A DNA stretch of 64,000 nucleotides from Roseiarcus sp963820795 (GCA_963820795.1 CAWGBJ010000021.1:62001-126000); one strand, 5' to 3'; positions 17,266-27,106 are shown, counted from the first letter of the stretch. Made by a program: numbers and translations. The notes: a model not told the origin generated them from the sequence alone.

Positions 17266-18621
17266 TTGAGTTCATCCACGTCCGGACTGGCGCCGCAGCC
17301 AGCAGCGCTTTCGCTTTCCAATTGGCTCGCGACCGCGCTGGCGAAGCGAGGCGTCTTCTACGGCTGGGCGGCAGCCGGGGCGACATTCCTCGTCATGCTT
17401 GCGACGGCCGGGGTCATGGGCGCGCCCGGCGTCTTCATCGGACCGCTCGAGAAGGAATTCGACTGGAGCGCCGCCGACATTTCGGCTGCGCTCGCGGTGC
17501 GGCTCGCGCTCTACGGCCTGATCGCGCCGTTCGCGGCGGCCTTCATCAACCGCTTCGGCGTGAGAACGGTGGTGACGGGGGCGATGCTGCTGATCGCCGG
17601 CGCCATCCTAGCCTCGCTCGGTATGACCGAACTCTGGCAGCTCGTCGCTCTGTGGGGCGTGATCATCGGCTTCGGCACCGGCATGGTCGCGCTGGTCCTC
17701 GGCGCGACGGTCGCGACCCGCTGGTTCGTCAAACGCCGCGGCCTCGTCGTCGGCATGCTGACGGCGAGCAACGCCACCGGCCAGCTCGTCTTCCTGCCGC
17801 TGGTGGCCAAGCTGACCGAGGACCACGGCTGGCGGGTCGCGCTCGCCTTCGTTGTCGCGATGCTGGCGGCTGCGGGGACGGTCGCCCTGCTCGTGCTGCG
17901 CGACCGGCCGCGCGACCTCGGCCTCAAGCCGTTCGGCGCGCCGGCGCTGGAGCCGCCGCCGCCACAAGTCCTCTCCTTGAGCGCCATGATGGTTTCGCCT
18001 TTGAGGGCGCTTTACGAAGCGCGGCGCAGCCGCACGTTCTGGGTGCTGTTCGCCACCTTCTACGTCTGCGGCCTCTCGACCAACGGGCTGATCCAGACCC
18101 ACTGGATCTCGCTTTGCGGCGATTACGGCGTCGCCCCAGTCAGCGCCGCTGGAGCGCTCGCCGCCATCGGCGCGTTCGATTTCGTCGGCACGCTGCTCTC
18201 CGGCTGGCTCTCCGACCGCTTCGACAACCGCTGGCTGCTCTTCGCCTATTATGGCCTCAGAGGCCTGTCGCTGATCGTGCTGCCGTTCACCAGTTTCACC
18301 GTTGTCGACCTCTCCGCCTTCGCCGTCTTCTATGGCCTCGACTGGGTCGCGACCGTTCCGCCGACGGTGCGTCTGACGGCCGAGCGCTTCGGCGCGGAGA
18401 AGGCGAATCTCACCTTCGGCTGGATCTTCGCCGCCCACCAGCTCGGCGCGGCGACCGCGGCCTTCGGCGCCGGCGTCTCGCGCACCGAGCTCTCGACCTA
18501 CCTGCCCGCGCTCTATGTCGCCGGCGTCGCCTGCGTCATCGCCGCGGCGCTGGCGCTGACGATCGGCCGCGCCCCGCCGCGCCATGGCGCGGAGATCGGC
18601 TTGGTCGGCGAAGCACATTGA
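17266..18621 (+). CDS. Major facilitator superfamily transporter
   Basis: A 451-residue transporter with twelve predicted helices in two halves. The first half starts VFYGWAAAGATFLVMLATAG and contains the loop motif FINRFGVRTVVTG; the second contains SGWLSDRFDNRWLLF. The GVFIGPLEKEFDWSAADISAAL opening is typical of the monocarboxylate / oxalate-formate antiporter-like MFS group. The start is a TTG at 17266 preceded by AGGGGAGG, a strong ribosome-binding site; the next in-frame ATG would lose the first helix. Its position behind MarR suggests inducible export or uptake of an organic acid or drug; the substrate is not identifiable. Confidence 0.85.
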   Translation: MSSSTSGLAPQPAALSLSNWLATALAKRGVFYGWAAAGATFLVMLATAGVMGAPGVFIGPLEKEFDWSAADISAALAVRLALYGLIAPFAAAFINRFGVRTVVTGAMLLIAGAILASLGMTELWQLVALWGVIIGFGTGMVALVLGATVATRWFVKRRGLVVGMLTASNATGQLVFLPLVAKLTEDHGWRVALAFVVAMLAAAGTVALLVLRDRPRDLGLKPFGAPALEPPPPQVLSLSAMMVSPLRALYEARRSRTFWVLFATFYVCGLSTNGLIQTHWISLCGDYGVAPVSAAGALAAIGAFDFVGTLLSGWLSDRFDNRWLLFAYYGLRGLSLIVLPFTSFTVVDLSAFAVFYGLDWVATVPPTVRLTAERFGAEKANLTFGWIFAAHQLGAATAAFGAGVSRTELSTYLPALYVAGVACVIAAALALTIGRAPPRHGAEIGLVGEAH

Positions 18622-18714
18622 GGAGTTAAGTAAACTGTCGCCGTAATTCCCGTAATTCTCTAAGTGACTAATAGTCTAGGACGCTGTCGCGACCGCGTAG
18701 AACGGTCGTCACTA

Positions 18715-19235
18715 TTATCATTGGTCCAAGGAATTCCTTAAGGCGAGCAAGAAGCATTTGGCCGGCGACACGACGCGGCAACGGACCTCAGACGAGGTCA
18801 AGGACCTGCGGCGGGAGGCATATTTGTCGCGAAGGAGGTCATTGCCGAACTGATCTTTGAGAGCCGAAAGCATGATGGGTGATGGGACGATTGTGGGTGA
18901 GATAACCCGCCTGCGAGAAGGAGGAGATCATCCGGCTGATCGAGCAGCTTCATCTGGCGGTGAAGTGGACGCTGGATAAGCTTGGCATCGACTGGGCGAC
19001 TTTCTACGGATGGTACGGATCGCTACCAGACCGGCCCCAGACAACCGCTCGCTCCGGCCAGATCGGGTCTGGATCCGCACCCTGCTTGAATACTACTATC
19101 CGCCTGGAGACCTCGAGGCCCAGATAGCCTTCGCCAGCGACTACAATCACATGCGTTTCCACGAGCCTCAGCATCCTGGCCGACGTCACCAGACAACCCT
19201 CGTGGAAAGAGAAAGGATCAAACAACAGAACACAG
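18715..19235 (+). mobile_element. IS3-family transposase remnant with internal deletion
   Basis: A decayed two-ORF IS3-type element. An orfA-like fragment (18722-18870) reads SKEFLKASKKHLAGDTTR then SDEVKDLRREA and, after a frame change, KEVIAELIFESRKH. OrfB follows with EIIRLIEQLHLAV, TLDKLGIDWATFYGWYG and RPDRVW near 19060. The text then jumps straight to the C-terminal end of the transposase, LLEYYYPPGDLEAQIAFASD then LVERERIKQQNT. The DDE catalytic core, some 200 residues, is missing, and several frame changes separate the pieces. The element is dead. No terminal inverted repeats were located. Confidence 0.8.
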
Positions 19236-19455
19236 CCGGTCATCAAAAGTTTTGGGATAGCGATCGGCGTCGTTTAACGGAGGCTTTGCCTCGTCTGATT
19301 GATGCTGGGCGGCCTGCCGGTGATGCAGCACGTGGACAACGGCAGCCACCATCACATCCTGTCGCGCGCGTCGAACCCACTATCATCGCGCTACCTATCT
19401 TTTCGCACGCCACGAACAACCATTGGGTCGAAGACGCTGGATCCGCACCGGCAAA

Positions 19456-20432
19456 TCAATAGTACGGGGTTCCCTGGGCTTCCACGAACACCGAATAAAG
19501 CGAATGCCCTCCTGTCATGAACAATCGCGTCCGTTTCATCCCCCCAAAGCAGAGATTTGAGCACGGCTCGGGGATGCGGATGCGTCCTATGAGAGTCCCG
19601 TCAGGCGGAAGATGAGGACGCCGTTCGAATCCAATCCGGCATGGCCGCTTGCCACCCAAAGATTTCCGTCGACGTCGCAGCGAACGCCGTCGCCCATTCC
19701 TGGGCTGGTGTCGCAGAAGACCCTGCCGTTCCTTACCCGGCCGTCGTCGACATCATAGACAGTGATATTACGATGATGCCCGGGCTGATGCGTGACGCCC
19801 GTATCGACTACGTAGAGCAGCTTGTAGTCGGGCGAGAAGCAAAGGCCGTTCGGCCGCGTCAGCTCTTCAATCGCTACGGTTGCCGTTCCGGACTCCGGGT
19901 CGAAGTGGTAGACCCGCGTTGGAACCTCGAACTCCGCTTTGTGCCCTTCGTAGTTCGTCAGGATTCCGTAGCCGGGATCGGTGAACCACACACTTCCGTC
20001 AGCATGCACGGCGACGTCGTTTGGGGAATTGAGCGGCTTGCCTTCGAACTTGTCCATCAAGATATCGATCGTGCCGTCGTAGTTGGTGCGCGTCACGCGC
20101 CGCGTGTCGTGCTCGCAGGTGACAAGGCGGCCCCCGCGGTCGCGCGTGTTGCCGTTGGCATAGTGCGAGGGTTGGCGAAACGTCGATACAGTGCCGGACT
20201 CCTCCGACCAGCGAAGGATACGGTCATTCGGAATGTCGCTGAACAGAAGATATCGGCCGTCACCGAACCAGACCGGGCCCTCGGTCCAGCGACCGCCGGT
20301 CCACAGTCGTTCGATCGTCGCCGGGAACAGCTTGTATCGACGGAACCGCGGATCCAGCACTTCGATCGCCGGCTCCGGATAGCCGATGACGTCCCGTTCC
20401 CAATCGCGGTTGAGTTGAAATTCATCCCTCAT
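19456..20432 (-). pseudogene. SMP-30/gluconolactonase-like protein, one frameshift
   Basis: A beta-propeller lactonase of the SMP-30/gluconolactonase family, which hydrolyses sugar lactones with a divalent metal. Visible motifs are WTEGPVWFGDGRYLLFSDIP, HYANGNTRDRGGRLVTCEHD, KPLNSPNDVAVHADGSVWFT and ITVYDVDD. The frame stops after GVLIFRLTGLS, but one base of compensation near 19605 restores PPDGTLIGRIRIPEPCSN, LCFGGMKRTRLFMTGGHSL and a stop at 19456, the usual C-terminus. The span (977 bp) is one base short of a whole number of codons. The start is taken at 20432, where ATGA overlaps the stop of the upstream permease fragment; an in-frame ATG at 20465 is possible. Catalytic residues look intact. 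Confidence 0.82.
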
Positions 20433-20655
20433 CTTGTTGCGCTCGATCGCGAGGAGCCGATCCATACGCTGAAGAGAATGGTCAATCCGTAGAAAATGCT
20501 GATCGCGCCTGCCGACATGCTGAACACGACAAGCAGAATGTTGATGAGGGTCAGCAAGACGGCGCCGACCAACGTGCCGACATATCCACCGCTACCGCCG
20601 AGGATTGATGCGCCACCGACGACAGCCGCCGCGACGGAGGAGAAAAGGAACTGAA
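20429..20655 (-). pseudogene. 3' fragment of sugar ABC permease (RbsC-like)
   Basis: About 75 C-terminal residues of a ribose/xylose-type ABC permease: SSVAAAVVGGASILGGSGGY, then VGTLVGAVLLTLINILLVVF, then FYGLTILFSVWIG and a stop at 20429. The GGASILGGSGGY loop is the family's conserved cytoplasmic loop. Upstream of about 20655 the similarity ends abruptly and the frame reads unrelated sequence, so some 250 N-terminal residues are gone. It was evidently the last transporter gene of an operon with the SMP-30 lactonase, whose ATG overlaps this stop. No ATPase or binding-protein gene for it remains in the patch. Confidence 0.75.
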
Positions 20656-21291
20656 ATTTTCCGCAAGGATTCGCAGCGCGTTGAAAGCCGGAGGAAGCTC
20701 GATTGCAGCGTTCTGAAACCTTGTGAACGTAAGCGAAGCGAACCGCGCCGCCGACCGCGCGGGGCTCAAGCGACCCGCAGAAAGAGCTGGAGCGGGTTCC
20801 CGACCCGGTTGACCCATCAGGATGCGTCATCGCCGGGCCCAGCCTGGCCCAGCCCGGGGATGACTAGCGATCCATGGACCCGCGGGTCAAGCCCGCGGGT
20901 GACGCCTACGCAGGGAATTCGCCCGGCCCGGACCGGCGCGCCTACGCCCTGCCCTCCCGGCGCATGAGCCTCAGCACAGCGCTCAGCGTCGCCTTCAGCG
21001 AGGCCGTTGGGTCTTCTGGCGACACTTGCTTCAATTTCTAATTGTTCGTCCTGTTACCGCGGATTTCGGCTTGGGTTCCGGCTTCGCCAATGGGAAAATG
21101 AAGCAGGCGTCAATGAAAAACCGAACCGGGACAACCCGCGCTTCGGAATGCGCGACGCATGTCCGAGATGGGCGAACACCAGTTCAGATGCGTTGGTCAT
21201 CGGCAGCCGTTTCGCCCGCGCTTGCTGGCAAGGCCGCCACGACGGCGCTAAGAAGCGCAGCGCCTTCCGGTGTCGTCGAACTGTAAACGAG
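20656..21291. other. Gene-poor stretch at the deletion edge
   Basis: No convincing gene. Short open frames here have no recognisable protein character. It contains palindromic repeats at 20826-20904 and otherwise nothing identified. It begins exactly where the permease fragment loses similarity, which suggests a deletion or rearrangement end-point. Confidence 0.5.
20826..20904. repeat. Two adjacent palindromic intergenic repeats (REP-like)
   Basis: Two hairpin units in tandem. The first starts GTCATCGCCGGGC and ends GCCCGGGGATGAC, nearly inverted copies. The second is a perfect 9-bp stem ACCCGCGGG / CCCGCGGGT around TCAAG at 20878-20900, followed by GTGACG. This layout is familiar from dispersed intergenic palindromes of Hyphomicrobiales genomes. 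Confidence 0.7.
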
Positions 21292-21516
21292 CTATCTTAT
21301 TTGTCCGGCGCCGAAGCCGGCGGAGACGTAGCCGCTGATCCTGATGCAGATTCCATTTGCTGCGAGAATGCCCGGCGAGCCGGCAATATTGCAATGTTTC
21401 ACTGATTCGGCCTGCTTCACCTTCCGGGCCTGCGACGGCAACTCGGCAGCGGCGAGGCTGGTGGCGAGCGGCAGCGCGCCAAGTAGGGCGCACATTATCC
21501 ACCGCTGAAACCCCAT
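21292..21516 (-). pseudogene. Truncated porin N-terminus (rhizobial porin_2-like)
   Basis: A 74-residue product with a Sec signal peptide (MGFQRWIMCALLGALPLATS, then LAAAEL) and a mature part ending ICIRISGYVSAGFGAG. The last segment matches the first beta-strand of rhizobial porins, whose mature N-terminus runs cysteine, a short loop, a second cysteine, then K/R-I-G/S-GYV. Two cysteines (HC and GIC) flank the loop as in that family. The rest of the barrel (300 or more residues) is absent; a stop follows at 21292. An AAAGGAG ribosome-binding site 6-7 bp before the ATG shows that expression signals survive. A short standalone exported peptide is the alternative. Confidence 0.55.
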
Positions 21517-21640
21517 AAGGACTCCTTTTGGTCACGTCCAACCCTTATGAGGCGCCGGGGCTCCGGTTGCAACGCGGCCTTGCGACCCGGATGGCAATCG
21601 GAAAGGATCAGCGCCACTGCGGAACGGGAACGCGCGCCAA

Positions 21641-24600
21641 GTGGAAATAACGGCTCCTGTCCAGCGGCCCGTCGCGCCGGCGCTGCCGGCCGCCGCCGGC
21701 GTCGCACTGATTGCGCTCGCGTCCTACTGGACGATCGTGACGCGAGACCCCGCCCTCGCCGCGATTGCGGGCGCCGCCGGGCTCGGTCTCGTGCGCATGG
21801 CCTGGGCCGAGCGCCCCTTCGCTAAGGCGATCATCGCGCTCGACGCCGCGGCCTTCGCGCTCTTCGCCTATCAGCGAAACGACGCGCTCGGGTTTTGGCA
21901 ATTGCCCGGGCCCTGGGCCGACGTCTTCCGGTTTGATGTTCCGGGCGCGACGATTGCGCTTATCGTGTATCTCGGCGGCTCGGCGATGGCCCTGGCCGGC
22001 GGCTATCGGGCGCCGCGTCCCGTGGAGGCGATCGGCCTCCTCGCGCTGCCGTTCCTCTTCAATATCCTCCTGGTCCTGAACGCCGACTGGCACATGGCCG
22101 AGATAGGCGGCTTCGTCACCGCGCACGCTGCCTGGCCGTTTTCGGTGCAGGCCGCCATCGGGCGCGCGCTGACGCTCTGGTTTCTCGGCGCGGCCATGCT
22201 GACGCTGATCAGCCTGATCAGCGTCAACCGGTTCCCTCGTTCGCTCCGTACGCACGCGATCTTCGCGCTCGCTGGAATCGTCGGAGCGGCCACGCCGTTT
22301 TTCGCTAACGGGGCGCAACTCGTCCCCCAGCCCGTGCTGGCGATCGTCTTTTCGAGCGCCTGCGCCGCGCTGGCGCAGGGGGGATTGTGGGCGATCGTCT
22401 ATCTGATGACGGGCATTCCGCTCGACTGGCTCGGCAGTCGGCCCCCTCGATTCGAGGCGGTCTGGAGCCATTGGCGCACAGGCTTCATCAAGGGCGCCAT
22501 TTATGGCAGCCTCTTCATGGGCTTCATTCTGATTGCCGCGGCCATTCTGCGGACCCCCGGAGTGGCTGGCGCATTGAGCGGCCACGCGCTCGCCGCCGGC
22601 GCCGTCATGGGCGCGGTTCTCTTCCCGCTGGGCGCGACGATCCTCGGCAGCGCCGACGGCACGCCGCCGTTCTTCGGGCGGCTGAAAGCCGCGTATTGCG
22701 ACCCGCGCGCGCCAGTGCGGGGCGTGGTCGCGGGCCTCGGCCTGGGCCTCGCCTATAACGCGCATCTCGCCGCCGACGACGGCGGCACGCGCTTTCTTGC
22801 GATGTTCGCTGTCGGAGCCCTGTGTTACGGCGGGGTCGATCTGGGGTTCGACGCGTGGAGCGTTGTCGCCGCAAAGCGGACCAGGCTGCAAAGCTGGCGC
22901 CTGTACGCGCTTGGATTTGTGCTTGGCGGCGTCGTCGCCGGCGCGCTCGGATGGTACTTCGATTCCGCCCAGGTCCAGGTTGTCATCGCAAAGTTCTGGG
23001 CCTATGCCGATGTGGATTACCGGCTCGACGGCCGTAAGCTAGGCGATTTCACCACTTATCCCATCTTCAACAAGTATGGAATGATCAACCTGGGCCAGGT
23101 TGCCGGCGGCGTCCGCCTGTTCTGGACGGAATCCGTCGCAGGCGTGATCAACTGGTCGCTCGCCGCGCCGCTTTTCTCGATCAACTTCGTGCTTTTGGAT
23201 GCGGCGCTGCGGCGAAGCCTGCGGCCGATCCGCAATCTCGTAAGCCCGCAGGGAGTCGAGGGCCTCGTGGAACAGGGCGTGCGCGTGCTGCGCTGGGGCC
23301 TTTGGATGGCGCCGATCATCAATTCGTTCCTGCGCCAGTCGCCGGACCCGACCTGGTACAATCAGGACGGCGCGGTGCGTACGGTCGTCGCCACCGGCGT
23401 CGACTTCACTCAGAGCGCCGAATCCTTCCGCCGTTTCAGCCTCCTCGTGTTCATGGGCCTGCTCGCCTACGACTGGCTGCGCATCCTCATCTGGTTCGAT
23501 CACATGGGGCTGCGGGTGGCGAGCCTGGTCAATCTGTCCTTTCTCGGCGGCGACCGCGCCGACGAAGCCGCCGCGCGCTTCATCGGCCACAACGGACGTA
23601 CGCGCGCCATCCCTGACGGCATTCGCCGGTTTGGCACCTGGGCCCCGCTCCTGATCCCGTTTTACATTCCCCGGGGAGCCGAATGGGATCAGGCATGGAC
23701 CGGCGCTGAGGCTCTCGCCAAGGGTGCCGCTCCGATGCCGGAGCCGGTGAAGGTCGTCGCGTTCGCCTATGCCGGCTTCATCGCCGTGGCGGCGGCAGCG
23801 TCCGTCGCGATTGCCGCGAGGGTCCGCAAGCGCGGGGCGCCCGCTCCCTGGCTCGCGGGCGCGCCGTTCGAACTGGCGCGCCGCCCAGAACGCTATCTCT
23901 TCAACAATGGCGCCGTCGGACTGGAAATCCTGCGCGACGGACGCGGGGCCGCCTTCGTCACGGGTCCCGAGCGCGGCGGCGACCCGATCGATCTCATTCG
24001 CCGGCCGCTCGACCCTTTGCAGGCCCGGGGGCACTTCTTCTATGTGACCGAAGAAGGGGAAGCGCCATGGTCGATCGGCTTCGAGCCGACCCGCCGTGGC
24101 GGCGAATACCGCATCGAAGAGCCGGGCTTCAACCGGCTTGCGATCGTCCACACGCTGAACGGACTCGAGGCGCGCATGGAGATCGCGCCCGACGAAGGTC
24201 AGGTCGCGGTCTTGAGCTGGAAGATACGGATTACCGACACGTCCGGAAGGCCGCGCCGGCTCCGCCTGACGAGCTTCTGCGAAGTCGCGGGAATCGATAC
24301 CGGCGCCTATGCGCGCGATCTCGATTTCGCCGGCATGCACGTCGAGACCGTGTTCGTCCGTGCGTTGAACGCCATTTTCGCCCGCAATCGTCTGCTACGC
24401 TCGGCCCGCGCCGGGCGCGGCGAGACATCCTTTTTCGCTGTTCGGCCGGGCGCCGGCGCGGAACTCGTCGGATATGAGGATTCGCGCACGCGATTTCTCG
24501 GCGAAGGCTCGCTTGCGAGCCCGACGGGATGCGAGTCGTGGCGCTGGCGAAAACTCAACGACGAAGGCAAGCTCTGGACGTTCGATCCCGCGGCAAGCTT

Positions 24601-27106
24601 CACCCTGGCCGTCACGCTCGACGCCAACGCCTCGACCGAAGCCGAGTTCATCATCGGGCGCGCCGACAATACCATCTGGGCGAGCGAGCTTGTCTCCCGG
24701 CGGCTGGGCTTCGCGCCATTGGCCGAGCCGGAATTGGACAGCCGTTTCTATGAAACCCGCGCTGTCGAGCCGTCCCCCGCGCTGCCCTCCCGATGGCCCT
24801 TCGCCTTCTCGCCGGACGGCGAATTGCTTGGCCTGACCCACCGGACGCCCCGCCCTTGGGCGCATGTCATGGCGAACGAGCTCGGCATGGCGACGATGGT
24901 CTCAAACGACGGCGAAGTCTTTTCCGCCTTTGGCAACGCGCGCCAGAATGGTCTGACCGCCTTTCGCTTCGATAGCGCCGCCGTCGTCCAGCCCGGACAG
25001 ATCGTCTACCTTCGCGATCTCGATACCGGAGAGATCGAGGCCCCCGGCTTCGCGCCGTTTCAGCGAGAGGCCGCGACCCATCGGGTCGTCTACGAGCCGG
25101 GCGTGGCGACTTTCACAAAGATTTATGGCGAGCTGCGGCTGGACTACGTCGTCTTCGTCCCAGAGGACCAGCCTTGCGACAAGCGACTCCTGACGGTGCG
25201 CAATGTCAGCGGCGTCGTCAAGCGCCTGCGCATCGTGCCATTCTTCGATCTGGCGCTCGAGGAAAGCCCGAACGAAAGCGTAGGCAAGATCCGCAGCGAG
25301 AAGGTCGGTTCCGTCCTCTTGTTCCAGAATCCGGACAACGATTTCGAGCGCGGCTTCGCCTTCGCCACGACGAGTCTGACCGAACCCCGGACCGAGGTTG
25401 TCCGGACGCGGTTCTTCGGCGGACCGGGCCGCGACATCCATACGCCCGCGATGGTCGAGACCGGCGCGATGGACGGAGCCGCGCCCGATGACGGCCGTCG
25501 CGTCGCGGCGTTCTTGAGCGAACTGACGCTTGCGCCGGGAGAAGAGAGGCAAATCGCCATCGTATTCGGTCAGGCGCGGACCCGCGCCGAGGCCCTCGCG
25601 GCCGCCGCACGCGCCTCCGTCGCTGAGGCGCGGGCGGATCTCGCGGCGACGCGGAGAGCCTGGGCGGAGCGGCTCGGGAAGGTCGAGGTTCGGACCAACC
25701 GGCCCGACTTCGACCGCTTCGTCAATACCTGGCTGCCCTACCAGCTCTATGCCTCGCGGCTATGGGGCCGCGTGGGACCGAACCAGCGCGGCGGCGCGAC
25801 GGGATTTCGCGACCAACTGCAGGATGTCCTGCCGCTGATTCTGCTCGAGCCGCGGCTCTCGCGTGCGCAAATCGTGCTGCACGCCAGCCAGCAGTTCCGG
25901 CAAGGCGACGTGCTGAAATGGTGGCACCGGGCGCCGAACGGCGGCGCCGGGCTCGGTCAGCGGACGAAAGCGGCCGACCCACATCTCTGGCTGCCCTACG
26001 TGCTTGCGCGTTACGTGCGGGAACTCGGCGACGCCAGCGTTCTGGACGAGTCGACGCCCTTCCTCGAAGCTCAGGATATTCCCGAGCACGAGGACACCTG
26101 GGTCGTCATACCTCGTGTCTCGCGCGAGAGTGCGACCGTCTATGAGCACGCCCGTCTCGCCATCGAATATACGCTTCGGCATATCGGAGAGAACGGCTTG
26201 CCGCTGCTGCGCGCCGGGGACTGGAACGACGGCATCGACGTGCTTGGGAGGCGCGGGATCGGCACCAGCGTCTGGATGGGGTTCTTTCTCGCCAATGTTC
26301 TCGACGGCTTCATTGCGCTGGCGCGACTCAAGGGCGACGAGGCTTTCGCTGGACGTTGCGAGGAAGCGCTCGCCGCGCAGCGCAAGGCGCTCGATGTCGG
26401 CTGGCTCGGCGATCACTACGCGCTCGATTTCGCTGACGACGGAGAGACGGTCGGCGTCGCCAATGCGATGACGACGGGATGGGCCGCCTATTCCGGCGCC
26501 TGCGACGACCAGCGCGCGCTCGCCGCCGTGGACGGGGGCCTGAGAAGGATCGAGCGGGCCGACCGCGTGCTGCTGTTGGAAACGCCGTTCTACGAGCACT
26601 CGCGGCCGTATCCCGGACGCATCGCCGACTATCCGCCGGGCGTGAGAGAGAACGGTGGCCAATACAGCCACGGCGCCTCCTGGATCGTTGACGGCTTCGT
26701 CCGGCTTGCGAATTCGGCGCGGGCGAACGGCAACGAGGAAAAGGCGGCGCGCCTGAACGCCCGTGCGTTCGAGATTTTTCAGAAGATATCGCCGCTGAAG
26801 AAGACCGATCCTCCGCAAATTGCGACTTACGGCCTGGTTCCGATCCAGCAGCCGGCGGATATCTATGATGGCTGGGGTCACGGCGGGCGAGGGGGTTGGT
26901 CGTGGTACACCGGTTCCGCTGCGCGGATGCTGTCGGCCGCGTACGCGCTGTTGGGCATTGTTCACGAGGACGGACGGATCGACATTCGGAGCGACGCATT
27001 CGAGCGCAAGGGGGAACTGCGAGTCGAATCCATCCGGGTCGGCAAGTCTAGCTGGCGCCGGCCTATTGACGCCTCAACGGCGCAGTCAGCCGCCGCTGAT
27101 CAATAA
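21641..27106 (+). CDS. Membrane-anchored GH94-type glycoside phosphorylase-like giant
   Basis: A 1,821-residue protein with no frame breaks. Residues 1-735 are a polytopic membrane module (roughly 14 helices, with stretches such as IKGAIYGSLFMGFILIAAAI) that I do not recognise as a glycosyltransferase. Residues about 760-1050 and 1085-1330 look like two beta-supersandwich modules of the GH94 type. Residues about 1355-1790 form the helical-barrel catalytic region: FVNTWLPYQLYASRLWGRVG, FRDQLQDVLPLIL, DVLKWWHRAPNGGAG, and AGDWNDGIDVLG with D1527 and D1530 at the general-acid position. This equals the C-terminal half of cyclic beta-1,2-glucan synthase (NdvB/ChvB), but the GT84 synthase part is replaced by the unknown membrane module. 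The start is a GTG with a weak ribosome-binding site. A role in phosphorolysis or sizing of periplasmic glucans is inferred. It lies 177 bp before hppA. Confidence 0.8.
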   Translation: MEITAPVQRPVAPALPAAAGVALIALASYWTIVTRDPALAAIAGAAGLGLVRMAWAERPFAKAIIALDAAAFALFAYQRNDALGFWQLPGPWADVFRFDVPGATIALIVYLGGSAMALAGGYRAPRPVEAIGLLALPFLFNILLVLNADWHMAEIGGFVTAHAAWPFSVQAAIGRALTLWFLGAAMLTLISLISVNRFPRSLRTHAIFALAGIVGAATPFFANGAQLVPQPVLAIVFSSACAALAQGGLWAIVYLMTGIPLDWLGSRPPRFEAVWSHWRTGFIKGAIYGSLFMGFILIAAAILRTPGVAGALSGHALAAGAVMGAVLFPLGATILGSADGTPPFFGRLKAAYCDPRAPVRGVVAGLGLGLAYNAHLAADDGGTRFLAMFAVGALCYGGVDLGFDAWSVVAAKRTRLQSWRLYALGFVLGGVVAGALGWYFDSAQVQVVIAKFWAYADVDYRLDGRKLGDFTTYPIFNKYGMINLGQVAGGVRLFWTESVAGVINWSLAAPLFSINFVLLDAALRRSLRPIRNLVSPQGVEGLVEQGVRVLRWGLWMAPIINSFLRQSPDPTWYNQDGAVRTVVATGVDFTQSAESFRRFSLLVFMGLLAYDWLRILIWFDHMGLRVASLVNLSFLGGDRADEAAARFIGHNGRTRAIPDGIRRFGTWAPLLIPFYIPRGAEWDQAWTGAEALAKGAAPMPEPVKVVAFAYAGFIAVAAAASVAIAARVRKRGAPAPWLAGAPFELARRPERYLFNNGAVGLEILRDGRGAAFVTGPERGGDPIDLIRRPLDPLQARGHFFYVTEEGEAPWSIGFEPTRRGGEYRIEEPGFNRLAIVHTLNGLEARMEIAPDEGQVAVLSWKIRITDTSGRPRRLRLTSFCEVAGIDTGAYARDLDFAGMHVETVFVRALNAIFARNRLLRSARAGRGETSFFAVRPGAGAELVGYEDSRTRFLGEGSLASPTGCESWRWRKLNDEGKLWTFDPAASFTLAVTLDANASTEAEFIIGRADNTIWASELVSRRLGFAPLAEPELDSRFYETRAVEPSPALPSRWPFAFSPDGELLGLTHRTPRPWAHVMANELGMATMVSNDGEVFSAFGNARQNGLTAFRFDSAAVVQPGQIVYLRDLDTGEIEAPGFAPFQREAATHRVVYEPGVATFTKIYGELRLDYVVFVPEDQPCDKRLLTVRNVSGVVKRLRIVPFFDLALEESPNESVGKIRSEKVGSVLLFQNPDNDFERGFAFATTSLTEPRTEVVRTRFFGGPGRDIHTPAMVETGAMDGAAPDDGRRVAAFLSELTLAPGEERQIAIVFGQARTRAEALAAAARASVAEARADLAATRRAWAERLGKVEVRTNRPDFDRFVNTWLPYQLYASRLWGRVGPNQRGGATGFRDQLQDVLPLILLEPRLSRAQIVLHASQQFRQGDVLKWWHRAPNGGAGLGQRTKAADPHLWLPYVLARYVRELGDASVLDESTPFLEAQDIPEHEDTWVVIPRVSRESATVYEHARLAIEYTLRHIGENGLPLLRAGDWNDGIDVLGRRGIGTSVWMGFFLANVLDGFIALARLKGDEAFAGRCEEALAAQRKALDVGWLGDHYALDFADDGETVGVANAMTTGWAAYSGACDDQRALAAVDGGLRRIERADRVLLLETPFYEHSRPYPGRIADYPPGVRENGGQYSHGASWIVDGFVRLANSARANGNEEKAARLNARAFEIFQKISPLKKTDPPQIATYGLVPIQQPADIYDGWGHGGRGGWSWYTGSAARMLSAAYALLGIVHEDGRIDIRSDAFERKGELRVESIRVGKSSWRRPIDASTAQSAAADQ

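Noticed and set aside
21026..21286. 86-residue plus-strand frame in the gene-poor patch
   Set aside because: No recognisable character or ribosome-binding site.
21641..27106. Calling the giant protein cyclic beta-1,2-glucan synthase (ndvB)
   Set aside because: The GT84 synthase half is missing; only the GH94 half matches.
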